Under the pieces are notes generated by a model that worked only from the letters and a program-made list of their open reading frames with translations, made no database searches and was not told the origin of the DNA. A program made the position numbers and the translations under genes. From Pyrolobus sp964613695 (GTDB lineage: Archaea; Thermoproteota; Thermoprotei_A; Sulfolobales; Pyrodictiaceae), in NCBI GenBank assembly GCA_964613695.1, contig CAZTIR010000005.1, forward strand, positions 1 to 46,942: a stretch of 46,942 nt of DNA, read 5' to 3'. Shown piece by piece: positions 33,093 to 40,674 of the stretch (position 1 is the first letter of the stretch; the number at the start of each line of letters is the position of its first letter).

Positions 33093-34092
33093 CGCGGCGG
33101 GCTACGCTACCAAGCTCGCGATAGCCCTCGGCGAGGCCCCCGGGCCCAACGGGATACGCGCCCTACTCCAATCAGCCTATAGCTACGAGGCTATCACAGA
33201 GGCTTTGAAGACGCTCCCCATCGCAGGCTGGATAGACGACCTGAGCACGCCTCGTAGCGTTGAGAGGGGGGTACGCCACTGGGCAGCTACGAGGCTAGCC
33301 CAGGCTAGGGTCTTCGCCAGCGGCGTCCGCGAGCTAGTGCACCTCGCGCACTCCCTCTGCCTAGCCGCGAGGGACCTCACCCTACTACTCCGCATGGCCT
33401 ACTCGGGCCAGGAGCCGCCCCCCGTAAGCCAGCTGGCCGCGTACGAGGATCCATTGGCCCACTACGTGTTCAACCTCTACACGGACACCAGGAGCTACAG
33501 GGGCATCCTAGACGGCCTACGCCGCTCCCCCTACTACAAGCTAGCCGACCTGCTCGAGAGGTTTGTGAAGCTCGAGGGAGAGAACGGGATAGACGTCGCG
33601 ATAGACGCGTACATAGCGTGGTTCTACGCCCAGGCTTTCAGGAGGGCGAGGGACGCCTACTTCCAGCTATGCCCTCGCATGGACCTGCTCTACGCCAGGA
33701 CTATGCTAAACTTCGCCCTCCGAGGCGCACCCCGCGAGGTACTCGAGGAGTTTACGCGCCTACTACGGCCGTGCAGGCTCCCAGATCTCTCCAGGGAGGC
33801 CTCTGTCGGCGACCCAGAGGCGCTCGTGCTGAAGCTGCGTAGCACGCCCTACGGGGAGGTCACCGAGCGCGACATGCTCGACGCCTTCTCGAGGGTGGAG
33901 ACGCTCATACTGAAGACTGCGAGGAGCCAGGCGATAATGGGGATAGCCTCGAACCCATCTAGCCTCCAGTACGCGGCGGCGGCCCTCAACTACATACTAC
34001 TGGACGTGATAGACATAGGCACGATAGTGAACGGCGTCTATGCCGGTGCAAAGCCGCAGGAGATCGCGGAGAGTCTCAGCATACGCGCCTAG
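33067..34092 (+). CDS. atpC: A-type ATP synthase subunit C
   Basis: Subunit C (V-type d-like), 341 residues, which links the central stalk to the membrane rotor. The protein is all helical, in three repeats of about 110 residues. It ends with the family's characteristic pattern, AALNYILLDVIDIGTIVNGVYAGAKPQEIAESL, matching the C-terminus of archaeal AtpC. The ATG at 33067 lies inside atpH; there is no other start until the conserved region begins, so the overlap is genuine and suggests coupled translation. Its stop overlaps the convergent herA-like gene by four bases. Confidence 0.82.
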   Translation: MPLGHRGGSAAGYATKLAIALGEAPGPNGIRALLQSAYSYEAITEALKTLPIAGWIDDLSTPRSVERGVRHWAATRLAQARVFASGVRELVHLAHSLCLAARDLTLLLRMAYSGQEPPPVSQLAAYEDPLAHYVFNLYTDTRSYRGILDGLRRSPYYKLADLLERFVKLEGENGIDVAIDAYIAWFYAQAFRRARDAYFQLCPRMDLLYARTMLNFALRGAPREVLEEFTRLLRPCRLPDLSREASVGDPEALVLKLRSTPYGEVTERDMLDAFSRVETLILKTARSQAIMGIASNPSSLQYAAAALNYILLDVIDIGTIVNGVYAGAKPQEIAESLSIRA

Positions 34093-35633
34093 AAGCCGTT
34101 ATCCGGCACGTGGCTCACCTCTATCAATAATGGTTTCCTCAGGGGGTTAGCCAGGCCAGCCACGTAGAACTGCCTCCTCGCCAGCATCGAGAGCGAGGCC
34201 TGCGTCACGTTCCCGAGGTCTAGGTAGCCGCCCAGCTCCTGGAGATCCGTGCTCGCCTGTAGTCTCGAGAAGAATATGGTGCCGAGGTTCCCCCTTATAC
34301 CGGGTTTAATGTCGCGTGCAACCCTCTGGCTAGCCACTAGCAGCCAGAAGCCCCACTTCCTACCCTCCCTCGCGATCCTCTCCAGCCTCGGGGCCGAGGG
34401 TCTACAATGCTCGCAGGCGTAGTGCTGGGCCTCGTCCACGAAGATAGCCAGGTTTATGGGCTCGAGGGTATCGTGTATGATGCTCCACGCCTCGTCAACA
34501 ATCCTCGCTATTATAGCCCTCTTTGCTACAATCTCCTCCTCGCCGCTCATATCAACCACCACGAGACCGTCTCGGAAGGCCATGTAGAGCACGTCGCTCG
34601 CGTCGAGACTCCTCCTCCCGAAGCTAGCATAGATATAGTCCGGGACCCGCTCGGCGTAGAGGCGGAGCTTGAGCAGTGTGCCAGTCCTGGCATTGAGCAT
34701 TCGAGCCACCTCTGTAAGAGTCCTCGCGAAATCATCCTTACTCCAGGAGACGTGCTGGCTCTGGCTAGGCGTGCTCGCAAACCCTCTCCTCGCGCCGCCC
34801 TGCGCCTGTTGCAGGCACTGGGCCGCGTTCTGGAAGACGCCGCGCACCATGCCATCGTGGCAGTAGACGGCGGCTAGCACGTAATCCTCTAGGCTGCTGG
34901 GCACGTCCATGAGCTCTACTAGAACCTCGGCCATGGTTATAACATCTAGGCGTATGTCCTCTGCCCTCACAACCGTGTAGCCGTTGCTCACGGCGGCGGG
35001 TGCATAGTCTACGCCGCTATGGTCGAAGATTATCACCGAGTAGTGCCTCGAAGCCTCCCTAGCAAGACGCCTCACAAGCCTACTCTTACCCACCCCCGTA
35101 GCCCCAAAGACCCCCACATGCATCTTCAGCATCTCGGGGTCGAGGGGAGGCTCCCAGCCCGTGAACGGGTGCCTGCCAACCCTCAGCCCCCCGCCGCCCA
35201 CGACAGCCTCGAGTAGGCTAGGCTTGTCCAGGAGGTACACCCTGCTACCCGGGTGTGGAGGATAGACGGGGGGCTCCAGGCTCCCAGAGACGCCGCCGTC
35301 GCTGAAAGAGAGGCGCGCAAGCCCATAGAACTCGACATAGGCGTTAGTAAAGGGATCTAGAACGTCATTGTCAAGCGCCTGGGGGTGTGTGACGTATACG
35401 TTTGGCGCCCCACGGCGCAGGAAGGGCTCATACCTGGTAACATACCTCACCACACCGAGGAGCACCGCATCGTCCCCGAGGAGGGGGTCGTAGACTGCAA
35501 CCATGAGATCCTCTCGTATCCTATTGGCGAAGCTCTGCGAGACAGTGATGGGGGCTGATACTGCAGTCGAGCCGCTCAGCACTACACCAATCTCCTCGCC
35601 GAGAAGCCTCCTAAGCCTAGGCTCCAAGCCCAC
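34089..35633 (-). CDS. herA: HerA-like DNA translocase/helicase
   Basis: HerA-FtsK superfamily ATPase of 514 residues; HerA and the NurA nuclease resect DNA ends with Mre11-Rad50. The N-terminal part (1-120) is a HAS-barrel-like region. Walker A GATGVGKS is at 177-184 and Walker B LAIFVDEAQHY at 395-405; a C-terminal QR-RNL-GTIFFSR segment supplies the Arg finger region. A CEHC pair at 407-410 directly follows Walker B and is unusual to me. No nurA gene is in the window. The promoter is probably the CTTATAGTG element on the minus strand near 35672-35680, giving a short leader to 35633. Confidence 0.87.
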   Translation of the reverse strand: MGLEPRLRRLLGEEIGVVLSGSTAVSAPITVSQSFANRIREDLMVAVYDPLLGDDAVLLGVVRYVTRYEPFLRRGAPNVYVTHPQALDNDVLDPFTNAYVEFYGLARLSFSDGGVSGSLEPPVYPPHPGSRVYLLDKPSLLEAVVGGGGLRVGRHPFTGWEPPLDPEMLKMHVGVFGATGVGKSRLVRRLAREASRHYSVIIFDHSGVDYAPAAVSNGYTVVRAEDIRLDVITMAEVLVELMDVPSSLEDYVLAAVYCHDGMVRGVFQNAAQCLQQAQGGARRGFASTPSQSQHVSWSKDDFARTLTEVARMLNARTGTLLKLRLYAERVPDYIYASFGRRSLDASDVLYMAFRDGLVVVDMSGEEEIVAKRAIIARIVDEAWSIIHDTLEPINLAIFVDEAQHYACEHCRPSAPRLERIAREGRKWGFWLLVASQRVARDIKPGIRGNLGTIFFSRLQASTDLQELGGYLDLGNVTQASLSMLARRQFYVAGLANPLRKPLLIEVSHVPDNGF

Positions 35634-35943
35634 CCTGGCACCCCCGCCCTGCTAGACAAGCAACGGTATCACTATAAGCCGGGTGGGGCTCGGCGTGGGC
35701 CGCTGGTGTAGGCCTCATCACCATGCGCTCAGTGTGCCCTCAGCTCGTCACAGCCCCGGGAGGGGTTCCGAGCGAGCACCCGCCCTAATTTAGGAGGGTG
35801 TGCACCACGTCATAGTGTGGCGGTGAGGAGCCAACACCTAGCCGAGTGGTGAGGACTTCCCTGAGGGCCGAGCCGCGGCGGCTCGGCCTTCGTCCCCTCG
35901 CTCACCACTCGCAAAGACCAATCCTCCTCACAGCCGCCCCCGC
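35634..35943. other. 310-base gene-free spacer between herA and UMP kinase
   Basis: It holds the herA promoter near 35672-35680, a palindromic AT core CCTAATTTAGG at 35785-35795, and a long nested fold at 35819-35938 described separately. No open frame here is convincing and no tRNA arms are visible. Confidence 0.6.
35819..35938 (+). ncRNA. Possible structured RNA of about 120 bases (unrecognised)
   Basis: Three nested perfect helices are visible. The outer one is 35819-35822 with 35935-35938 and 35823-35830 with 35924-35931, split by a three-base bulge. The middle one is eleven pairs, 35843-35853 with 35901-35911. The inner one is nine pairs, 35866-35874 with 35880-35888, extendable by two outer pairs (one G-U in the plus orientation) and one inner pair. 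A symmetric 10/10 internal loop separates the middle and inner stems. An AT core at 35785-35795 could be its promoter about 30 bases upstream. No tRNA, 5S, SRP, RNase P or box C/D signature was found; an H/ACA-like fold is conceivable but the distances do not fit. Strand is uncertain, and it could also be the 3' end of the UMP kinase transcript. Confidence 0.4.
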
Positions 35944-36618
35944 TCATGGTGTGATGAGTGTGCCTATAGGCTCGCCCCCTCTTATAGCCTCCAGGATGCG
36001 CTCCGGGTGCTTCCCGTTGACCACGTACACCCTAACCCCCGACCTCTCGATTATACTCGCCGCGTAGGGCTCTAGTAGCTCGTAGCGGCCGGGCTCCACG
36101 CTAGACTCTATCACGCGTAGAGCCTCGCGTATGGAGAGCCTCGGTATCAGCCTTGCATCCGGGTGCTTAGCCGGATCCCTATCATAGACGCCGTCAACCA
36201 CGGTAGCTATGACGAGCCTCTCGGCCCTCATAGCCTCGGCTATCAGGGCGGCGACGGCTGTGGTCGACTGGCCCGGCTGGAAGCCCCCGGCCACAATAGG
36301 GTTGACCCCCAGCGCAAGCTGCTCCAGAACCTCCTCGTAGCTTCTGGGAGGCGGGGCGGTTGAGCCTAGAGCCAACGCTACTATCCGCGCGTGTAGCCTC
36401 GAAACCTCTATACCCACCTCATCCCGCAGCGCCTTACTGGCCCCAAGCTGCTCGAGGAGGGTGACGTACTTCCTCGCCAGCCTCCCGCCGCCGGTCACGA
36501 TGGCGAGCCTATACTCTTCCAGAGCCTCGCGCAACACCCTCACAATGCCGTGGAGTGTGCCAACATCTTCTACGAGCTTCCCCGAGAGCTTAACGACAAC
36601 GCTCGGCCTCTTCTCCAA
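35944..36618 (-). CDS. pyrH: Archaeal UMP kinase
   Basis: UMP kinase of the amino-acid kinase fold, 224 residues, making UDP from UMP. It opens VVVKLSGKLVEDV, with GGGRLARKYV near residue 42, DEVGIEVSRLHARIVALAL in the middle, and TVVDGVYDRDPAKHPDARLI towards the ATP site, all typical of archaeal PyrH. The TTG at 36618 was chosen because a TATAAG box (plus-strand 36651-36656, read on minus) lies at the right distance and the family begins there; the frame is open to 36786 but those residues are not conserved. The gene is divergent from hypC. Confidence 0.9.
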   Translation of the reverse strand: MEKRPSVVVKLSGKLVEDVGTLHGIVRVLREALEEYRLAIVTGGGRLARKYVTLLEQLGASKALRDEVGIEVSRLHARIVALALGSTAPPPRSYEEVLEQLALGVNPIVAGGFQPGQSTTAVAALIAEAMRAERLVIATVVDGVYDRDPAKHPDARLIPRLSIREALRVIESSVEPGRYELLEPYAASIIERSGVRVYVVNGKHPERILEAIRGGEPIGTLITP

Positions 36619-36650
36619 AACCCCGCCCCGTGCACGCGCCCAGCCGAGGT

Positions 36651-36656
36651 TATAAG
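36651..36656 (-). promoter_or_regulatory. TATA box of UMP kinase gene
   Basis: CTTATA on the minus strand places transcription start near 36628, about ten bases before the TTG at 36618. This decides against the longer frame to 36786. Confidence 0.6.
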
Positions 36657-36801
36657 GGGGCTTCCTAACCTGTGCAGCCTCCGGGGCGGATGACGGGAGG
36701 CCCCCTCGCACTATCCTACGGCCTCCGAACGCCCCGGTGTGGATGGGCCGCAGCCTATTAGACGCCCCGGCGGCCACCAACGACATGATGGATGGTTTGC
36801 C

Positions 36802-37080
36802 TTGTGTCTAGGCGTGCCGGGTAAGGTGGTGAAGCTCCTCGACGAGGGGCTGGCTCTGGTCGACTTTGGGGGCATCCAGAGGGAGGTTGACGTCAGCTTC
36901 ATACCCGACGTTAAGCCCGGCGAGTACGTAGTGGTTCACGCCGGCGTTGCGATAGCTAGGATGGACCCCCAGGCCGCCGAGGAGGCTTTGAAAGCCTGGA
37001 GGCGTATCCTCGAGGAGATGGATAAGCTCCTCGAGGAGGTTGGAGAGGAGGAGGTGATTCCGGGCCCTGCACGAGGCTAG
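36802..37080 (+). CDS. hypC: Hydrogenase maturation chaperone HypC
   Basis: HypC/HupF family, 92 residues. The family begins Met-Cys, and Cys2 is essential for carrying the Fe(CN)2CO group with HypD to the NiFe hydrogenase large subunit. Here the open frame reads ALCLGVPGKV, so the TTG at 36802 directly before Cys is the start, yielding Met-Cys-Leu-Gly-Val-Pro-Gly-Lys. The strands DEGLALVDFGGIQREVDVSFIPDVKPGEYVVVHAGVAI match the beta barrel, and the tail is helical and acidic. It overlaps hypA by 14 bases. A TATTAG element near 36758 may be the promoter. No hydrogenase structural genes are nearby. Confidence 0.93.
   Translation: MCLGVPGKVVKLLDEGLALVDFGGIQREVDVSFIPDVKPGEYVVVHAGVAIARMDPQAAEEALKAWRRILEEMDKLLEEVGEEEVIPGPARG
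37050..37059 (+). promoter_or_regulatory. Perfect Shine-Dalgarno site ahead of hypA
   Basis: GGAGGTGATT is fully complementary to the 3' end of archaeal 16S rRNA. It lies inside the 3' end of hypC and ends seven bases before the CTG at 37067, an ideal spacing. It is the main support for starting hypA at CTG. Confidence 0.8.
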
Positions 37081-37483
37081 CATAGCCTTCTCCATAGTAA
37101 AGGCGGCGGAGGAGGCTCTCCGCGAGCATAACGTGCCCCCCGAGACGCGCGTCGAGGAGGTCACTATAGAGATAGGGGCGCTGGCCCTAGTAGACATAGA
37201 GAGCCTCAAGTTCGCACTAGAGGTTATCTCGAGGGGGTCTCGGCTTGAGGGGGCCAGGTTCCGCATAGAGGTTAAGCCCCCGAGGTTCAGGTGCAAGAGC
37301 TGCGGCTACGAGTGGAGCATAGAGGCCGAGAACCTCGATGACGATGTCAAGCTCTACCTCCACTTCGCCCCGGATAAAGTCTATGAGATGCTCCGGTGCC
37401 CGCGCTGCGGATCCAGGGACGTGGAGGTCTTAGAGGGCCTGGATATCAAGTTGAAGAGCATCAAGCTGGCGGAGGAGCGATAG
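37067..37483 (+). CDS. hypA: Hydrogenase nickel-insertion protein HypA, CTG start
   Basis: HypA delivers nickel to the NiFe hydrogenase large subunit. Family proteins begin Met-His-Glu, with nickel bound by the N-terminal amine and His2. In this frame the sequence CTG-CAC-GAG-GCT-AGC-ATA begins at 37067, giving Met-His-Glu-Ala-Ser-Ile if CTG initiates. The upstream stop is at 37055 and no ATG, GTG or TTG precedes CTG in frame. The later GTG at 37133 would remove His2 and the first helix. Zinc-site cysteines follow in the order Cys76-x2-Cys79 and Cys111-x2-Cys114. Total 138 residues, including an insertion between the zinc pairs. A sequencing error changing ATG to CTG is possible. Confidence 0.88.
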   Translation: MHEASIAFSIVKAAEEALREHNVPPETRVEEVTIEIGALALVDIESLKFALEVISRGSRLEGARFRIEVKPPRFRCKSCGYEWSIEAENLDDDVKLYLHFAPDKVYEMLRCPRCGSRDVEVLEGLDIKLKSIKLAEER

Positions 37484-37529
37484 GCTCAGCTCCGTCTCGA
37501 GTCATCACCCTCCTCAGCAGTTCACGGCT

Positions 37530-38480
37530 TCATCCCAGCCTCGGGAGAGGCCCCCCGTAGGCTATGCTATGGAGTATCCCCCTGTATATCGGGAGCTGGA
37601 GCCTCACAACACTATACTCGTCGACGTACACCAGGTTAGTCTTGAGAGCGGCCCGGAGAACCTCGTAGGCGGTGCGCGGGAGCGTGATAACCTGCCTCCC
37701 ATGCATGTCGAGTATGTCCTTTGCAACCTCTCTCACGGGTCGACCCGTTAGCGTTGAGATCAGAGTTAGCTTCCAACGCGTCTTGAAGGTCATGTCGCGC
37801 ATCCACTTCTCGACATCGCCCCTGTACTCGTGTATCACGACGAGCATGGCGTAAGGTAGTCCACCAGTAGCTCCCACTATGTTAGCCACCTCCTCGTTGC
37901 TGAGGCTTAAACCAGCCTTAGCAGCCTCTCGTTTCACAAACTCTGCGGCCGAGTCTGGGTCGAGCCCCCCGACCACCAAGGGCCTTATATACTCGGCTAC
38001 CGTGCCGAGGAGGAGTGTTGCCTCAAGGTCGTCAACCGACATTATTATCCTGAGCTTCGTGCTATGAACCTCGATTAGTCTAGCCAGGCTCCTAACGAGC
38101 AGCGGGAGCTTACACTTCTCGCCAGGCTCCTCGCACATGACGCCATCAACGGCTATGATTACCCGCTCCTCACGTCCGTCAGCCTTGTCCAGCCCCTCGT
38201 GGACGCTCGCGGCTACACACTCCTCGGTGCTCCTCCTACACTCCTCTATCTCGTGTACACCGGGTATACGGAGGTGCTTGGGCGCCGGGCTCAGGTCCAG
38301 GAAGACGCGTAGAGCGTTCCTCTCTGTGCGGAGTATATGGCGTATTAGGAACGAGCGGCCGGATCCCACAGGCCCCCACATCAGGAGCACGCGTAGTACG
38401 CGCGGTGCATGGATGTAGGAGCGTATAACCTCAAGCTCCCTCTCGCGACCAAGTATCTCGTTATCGGCTACCATGGACAC
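37530..38480 (-). CDS. AAA-like ATPase with altered P-loop
   Basis: A 316-residue protein of the archaeal STAND/AAA ATPase type: GRERELEVIRSYI near the N-terminus, then a P-loop written GPVGSGRS (36-43) with Arg42 where Lys is nearly always found. The second motif, RVIIAVDGV (106-114), lacks the Glu of Walker B. The sensor-like LRIIMSVDD and the GATGGLPYAML segment, followed by a C-terminal winged helix (VREVAKDILDMHGRQVITLPRTAYEVLRAAL), resemble Orc/Cdc6 relatives and archaeal ATPase family 2. It may bind nucleotide weakly or not at all. The start is GTG 38480 or ATG 38474. Function unknown. Confidence 0.72.
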   Translation of the reverse strand: MSMVADNEILGRERELEVIRSYIHAPRVLRVLLMWGPVGSGRSFLIRHILRTERNALRVFLDLSPAPKHLRIPGVHEIEECRRSTEECVAASVHEGLDKADGREERVIIAVDGVMCEEPGEKCKLPLLVRSLARLIEVHSTKLRIIMSVDDLEATLLLGTVAEYIRPLVVGGLDPDSAAEFVKREAAKAGLSLSNEEVANIVGATGGLPYAMLVVIHEYRGDVEKWMRDMTFKTRWKLTLISTLTGRPVREVAKDILDMHGRQVITLPRTAYEVLRAALKTNLVYVDEYSVVRLQLPIYRGILHSIAYGGPLPRLG

Positions 38481-38594
38481 CAGCTCGAACCCCTCGGGGG
38501 GCTCTTTAGCCCAGTAGCTCGGAATAAAACCTGTGCCTACTACGTGTAATATTGGTACTTGTATTGTATCAGCTTGTGGATGGTCGCAGCCGTG

Positions 38595-39668
38595 TCAATA
38601 CCACCACGTGTCTATGAACAAGTGTTCCACGGCCACCCTCCTCCACGCCACGCACACCTCGTTAAAGACGCAGCCGGTCTCCCCGCAGAAACCCAGCTCC
38701 TTACACTTATCGGTACAGCCGTTGATGCAGACCATCCTCTCTCTAGAGCAGCAGGCTCTCCCCCCGCTCCAGAGCAGGTCGTCCAGCACATACGGGTCTA
38801 TGCCAGCCCTCCTAGCTACAAGGTCCCAGGCTCTCCTCACAACCATCCTTATATACACGTCAGTCTCGTCGCCGACAACCCCCTGGCTCCAGGCTTCGAA
38901 GAGGCTCTGGAACCCCTCGAGAGGCTTAACAAGGCCCATGCGTAAAGCGAGACGGACAACATGATTGTCTACAGGCACGTGCTTATGCCACACATCCCTA
39001 GCCCGGAAAAGACCCCTCCTCTCCAAGAACTTGGCCAGGAGATGACTCTTCTTCTCGACGGGGTCGTTGTACGCTATGAACACCCTCAGGTGATCCAGGA
39101 GCCCGCGCCCGGGCTCCGGGTGCCTCCGTAGCCACCCCCCACTCTCCTCAAGGAGCCTCAGCGCCGAGCCACCGTAGAGCGCGAGAAGCTTAGAGCCTAT
39201 GTCGCGGAGGAGCGCAGCCCTAACCTCCGGATCCGGGGGCTCGACACCATCATCGCTCCTCAGCCACCCCCTAACCTCGTCCGCTGTTAGCTTGGCGAGG
39301 CTACGGGCCTCGAAGAACCCAGGCTCCTCTCTAAACCTACGGGCTCCGAGAGCATAGAGGAGATCCGCTCCATGGTAGCGTACGCCGTCTACGACGCCCT
39401 CGTAGGGTTTGCCAGGCCTGCTCACCCTATGGTCTATCGCGACCATGGCGAGGAAATAGGATGCTACTAGCTCCGGGTCCGTGCCCCTAGGAGGGTAGAA
39501 CCTCGGGTCCGTAAAGTCGTCGAGCTTCACCTTCTCGACTAGACGCGAGAATACTGGTGCAAGGCGGCTTACGGCACGATAATCTATCAGCAGCATGTAC
39601 CCCACCACGGGGTGCAGTGGAGGCGCGAGAGTAGCTGGATTAGGGCCGCCCGCCCACCGCGACCCCAT
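38595..39668 (-). CDS. Unknown HhH-GPD-like protein with cysteine-rich tail
   Basis: A 357-residue protein. The middle reads as all-helical and includes HVPVDNHVVRLALRMGLV (230-247), much like the catalytic Asp region of helix-hairpin-helix DNA glycosylases (V-D-T-H-x-x-R). The C-terminal 54 residues hold eight cysteines (306, 307, 314, 318, 322, 328, 333, 339), which could bind an iron-sulfur cluster as in endonuclease III or MutY, though the spacing is not the classical C-x6-C-x2-C-x5-C. A base-excision or other nucleic-acid role is inference. The start at ATG 39668 is uncertain; ATG 39596 loses only 24 residues of low-complexity sequence. Confidence 0.6.
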   Translation of the reverse strand: MGSRWAGGPNPATLAPPLHPVVGYMLLIDYRAVSRLAPVFSRLVEKVKLDDFTDPRFYPPRGTDPELVASYFLAMVAIDHRVSRPGKPYEGVVDGVRYHGADLLYALGARRFREEPGFFEARSLAKLTADEVRGWLRSDDGVEPPDPEVRAALLRDIGSKLLALYGGSALRLLEESGGWLRRHPEPGRGLLDHLRVFIAYNDPVEKKSHLLAKFLERRGLFRARDVWHKHVPVDNHVVRLALRMGLVKPLEGFQSLFEAWSQGVVGDETDVYIRMVVRRAWDLVARRAGIDPYVLDDLLWSGGRACCSRERMVCINGCTDKCKELGFCGETGCVFNEVCVAWRRVAVEHLFIDTWWY

Positions 39669-39671
39669 CGA

Positions 39672-39686
39672 CCCGGCTAAGCCGGG
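39672..39686. repeat. Short hairpin upstream of the cysteine-rich protein gene
   Basis: CCCGGC/GCCGGG around TAA lies directly ahead of the minus-strand ATG at 39668, within a 196-base spacer that otherwise contains AT-rich promoter candidates near 39718-39727 and 39738-39748. It could fold in the leader of that gene. Confidence 0.4.
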
Positions 39687-39864
39687 CCTAGGGGCCGCGG
39701 TCGGGGCGCCGCGCCGGTTTGTAAACAGCGAGGCTCCGTTTATTAGCGTTGGTGTGGTGCTCGCCGCCCGACGGAACCCCCGCTCACCGTGGCCCGGGGA
39801 CGCGGGCCTCTCTGCGGGGGCAGGGCCGTTGACCTAGGGTCGTCTGGCTCACCGTTTATGCTCT

Positions 39865-40605
39865 TTACGCGGTTAGGCCTAGGACCTTCTTAATGTACTC
39901 TCTGAGACCATCGCGCCCCTTACTATAGTAGACCTTAGCGTACTCGAAGATAGGCGCCCTCCTCATAGCCTCGTGGAATATCTTGATGGCCTTGACGCCC
40001 TCCACCTCGAGCTCTATGTCGAGGCAGGCTCTCCACACGACATCCTGGAGCTTTGAGACGAACTGGGAGTCGGTGGTGTCAGCCTGGTGTACTATCTGCG
40101 ACTCGACCATCGTGAACGGCGTGGTGCCGTGCGTCTCTGCTACGGCGCGGACCAGGGGGTCTGGAGCCCCTCTATGGTAGAGCTCGGAGACCATTGCGAA
40201 ATCGTGGCTTAGGTACCAGTCGCTCCGGGGCCTATAGCCTCCGGTCAACGGGTCCCTCTCGTACTGGTAGTACTTGAAGAGGTCGTGGAGGAGTGCTGCA
40301 GCCACCACGATATCCTTGTTGACGGTGGCCCCGTACACGTCACGGTACACCTTTATCAACTGTAATGCTATCTCGGTGACGCCCAGCGTATGGTCTAGAA
40401 GGCCGCCCGGGTAGGAGTGGTGGTTCTTGGGCGCTGCCGGCGACTCGTAGAAGCTTATCTTGGGCTCTACGTTCACAAACGTTATCCTAGGCTCCTTGAG
40501 GATCTCGACGGTGACAGAGCGTATCCTCTCGTCGCTAATCTCCCTCTCCGCTATCTCCAACAGCCTCTGGTGGATACGCCTAGCCCTCTCCTCGAACGAG
40601 GACAT
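39865..40605 (-). CDS. HD-domain phosphohydrolase
   Basis: A 246-residue HD-fold protein. The metal-binding residues are a first His in HHSYPGGLLDHTLGV, the His-Asp pair in ALLHDLFKYYQ, a further His in AVAETHGTTPF, and an Asp in VHQADTTDS. HD proteins hydrolyse nucleotides or cyclic nucleotides, or act on RNA ends; archaeal members of this group have no settled function. The ATG at 40605 was preferred because upstream residues to 40671 are low-complexity and a GATTAACG element near 40645 gives the right spacing. It lies between the cysteine-rich protein and a glycosyltransferase on the same strand. Confidence 0.85.
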   Translation of the reverse strand: MSSFEERARRIHQRLLEIAEREISDERIRSVTVEILKEPRITFVNVEPKISFYESPAAPKNHHSYPGGLLDHTLGVTEIALQLIKVYRDVYGATVNKDIVVAAALLHDLFKYYQYERDPLTGGYRPRSDWYLSHDFAMVSELYHRGAPDPLVRAVAETHGTTPFTMVESQIVHQADTTDSQFVSKLQDVVWRACLDIELEVEGVKAIKIFHEAMRRAPIFEYAKVYYSKGRDGLREYIKKVLGLTA

Positions 40606-40674
40606 ACCCTTCCACCCTCGCCACCCTGGTGACCCGGAAGCCGTTAATCTACCGGACGGCGCTCCAACCAAAGC

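Noticed and set aside
35705..35765. Possible minus-strand box C/D RNA with GTGATGA and CTGA motifs
   Set aside because: The boxes occur in the wrong order, and no D box follows the good C box.
35819..35938. 5S rRNA, SRP RNA or RNase P RNA
   Set aside because: None of the conserved sequence elements of these RNAs is present; only the fold remains.
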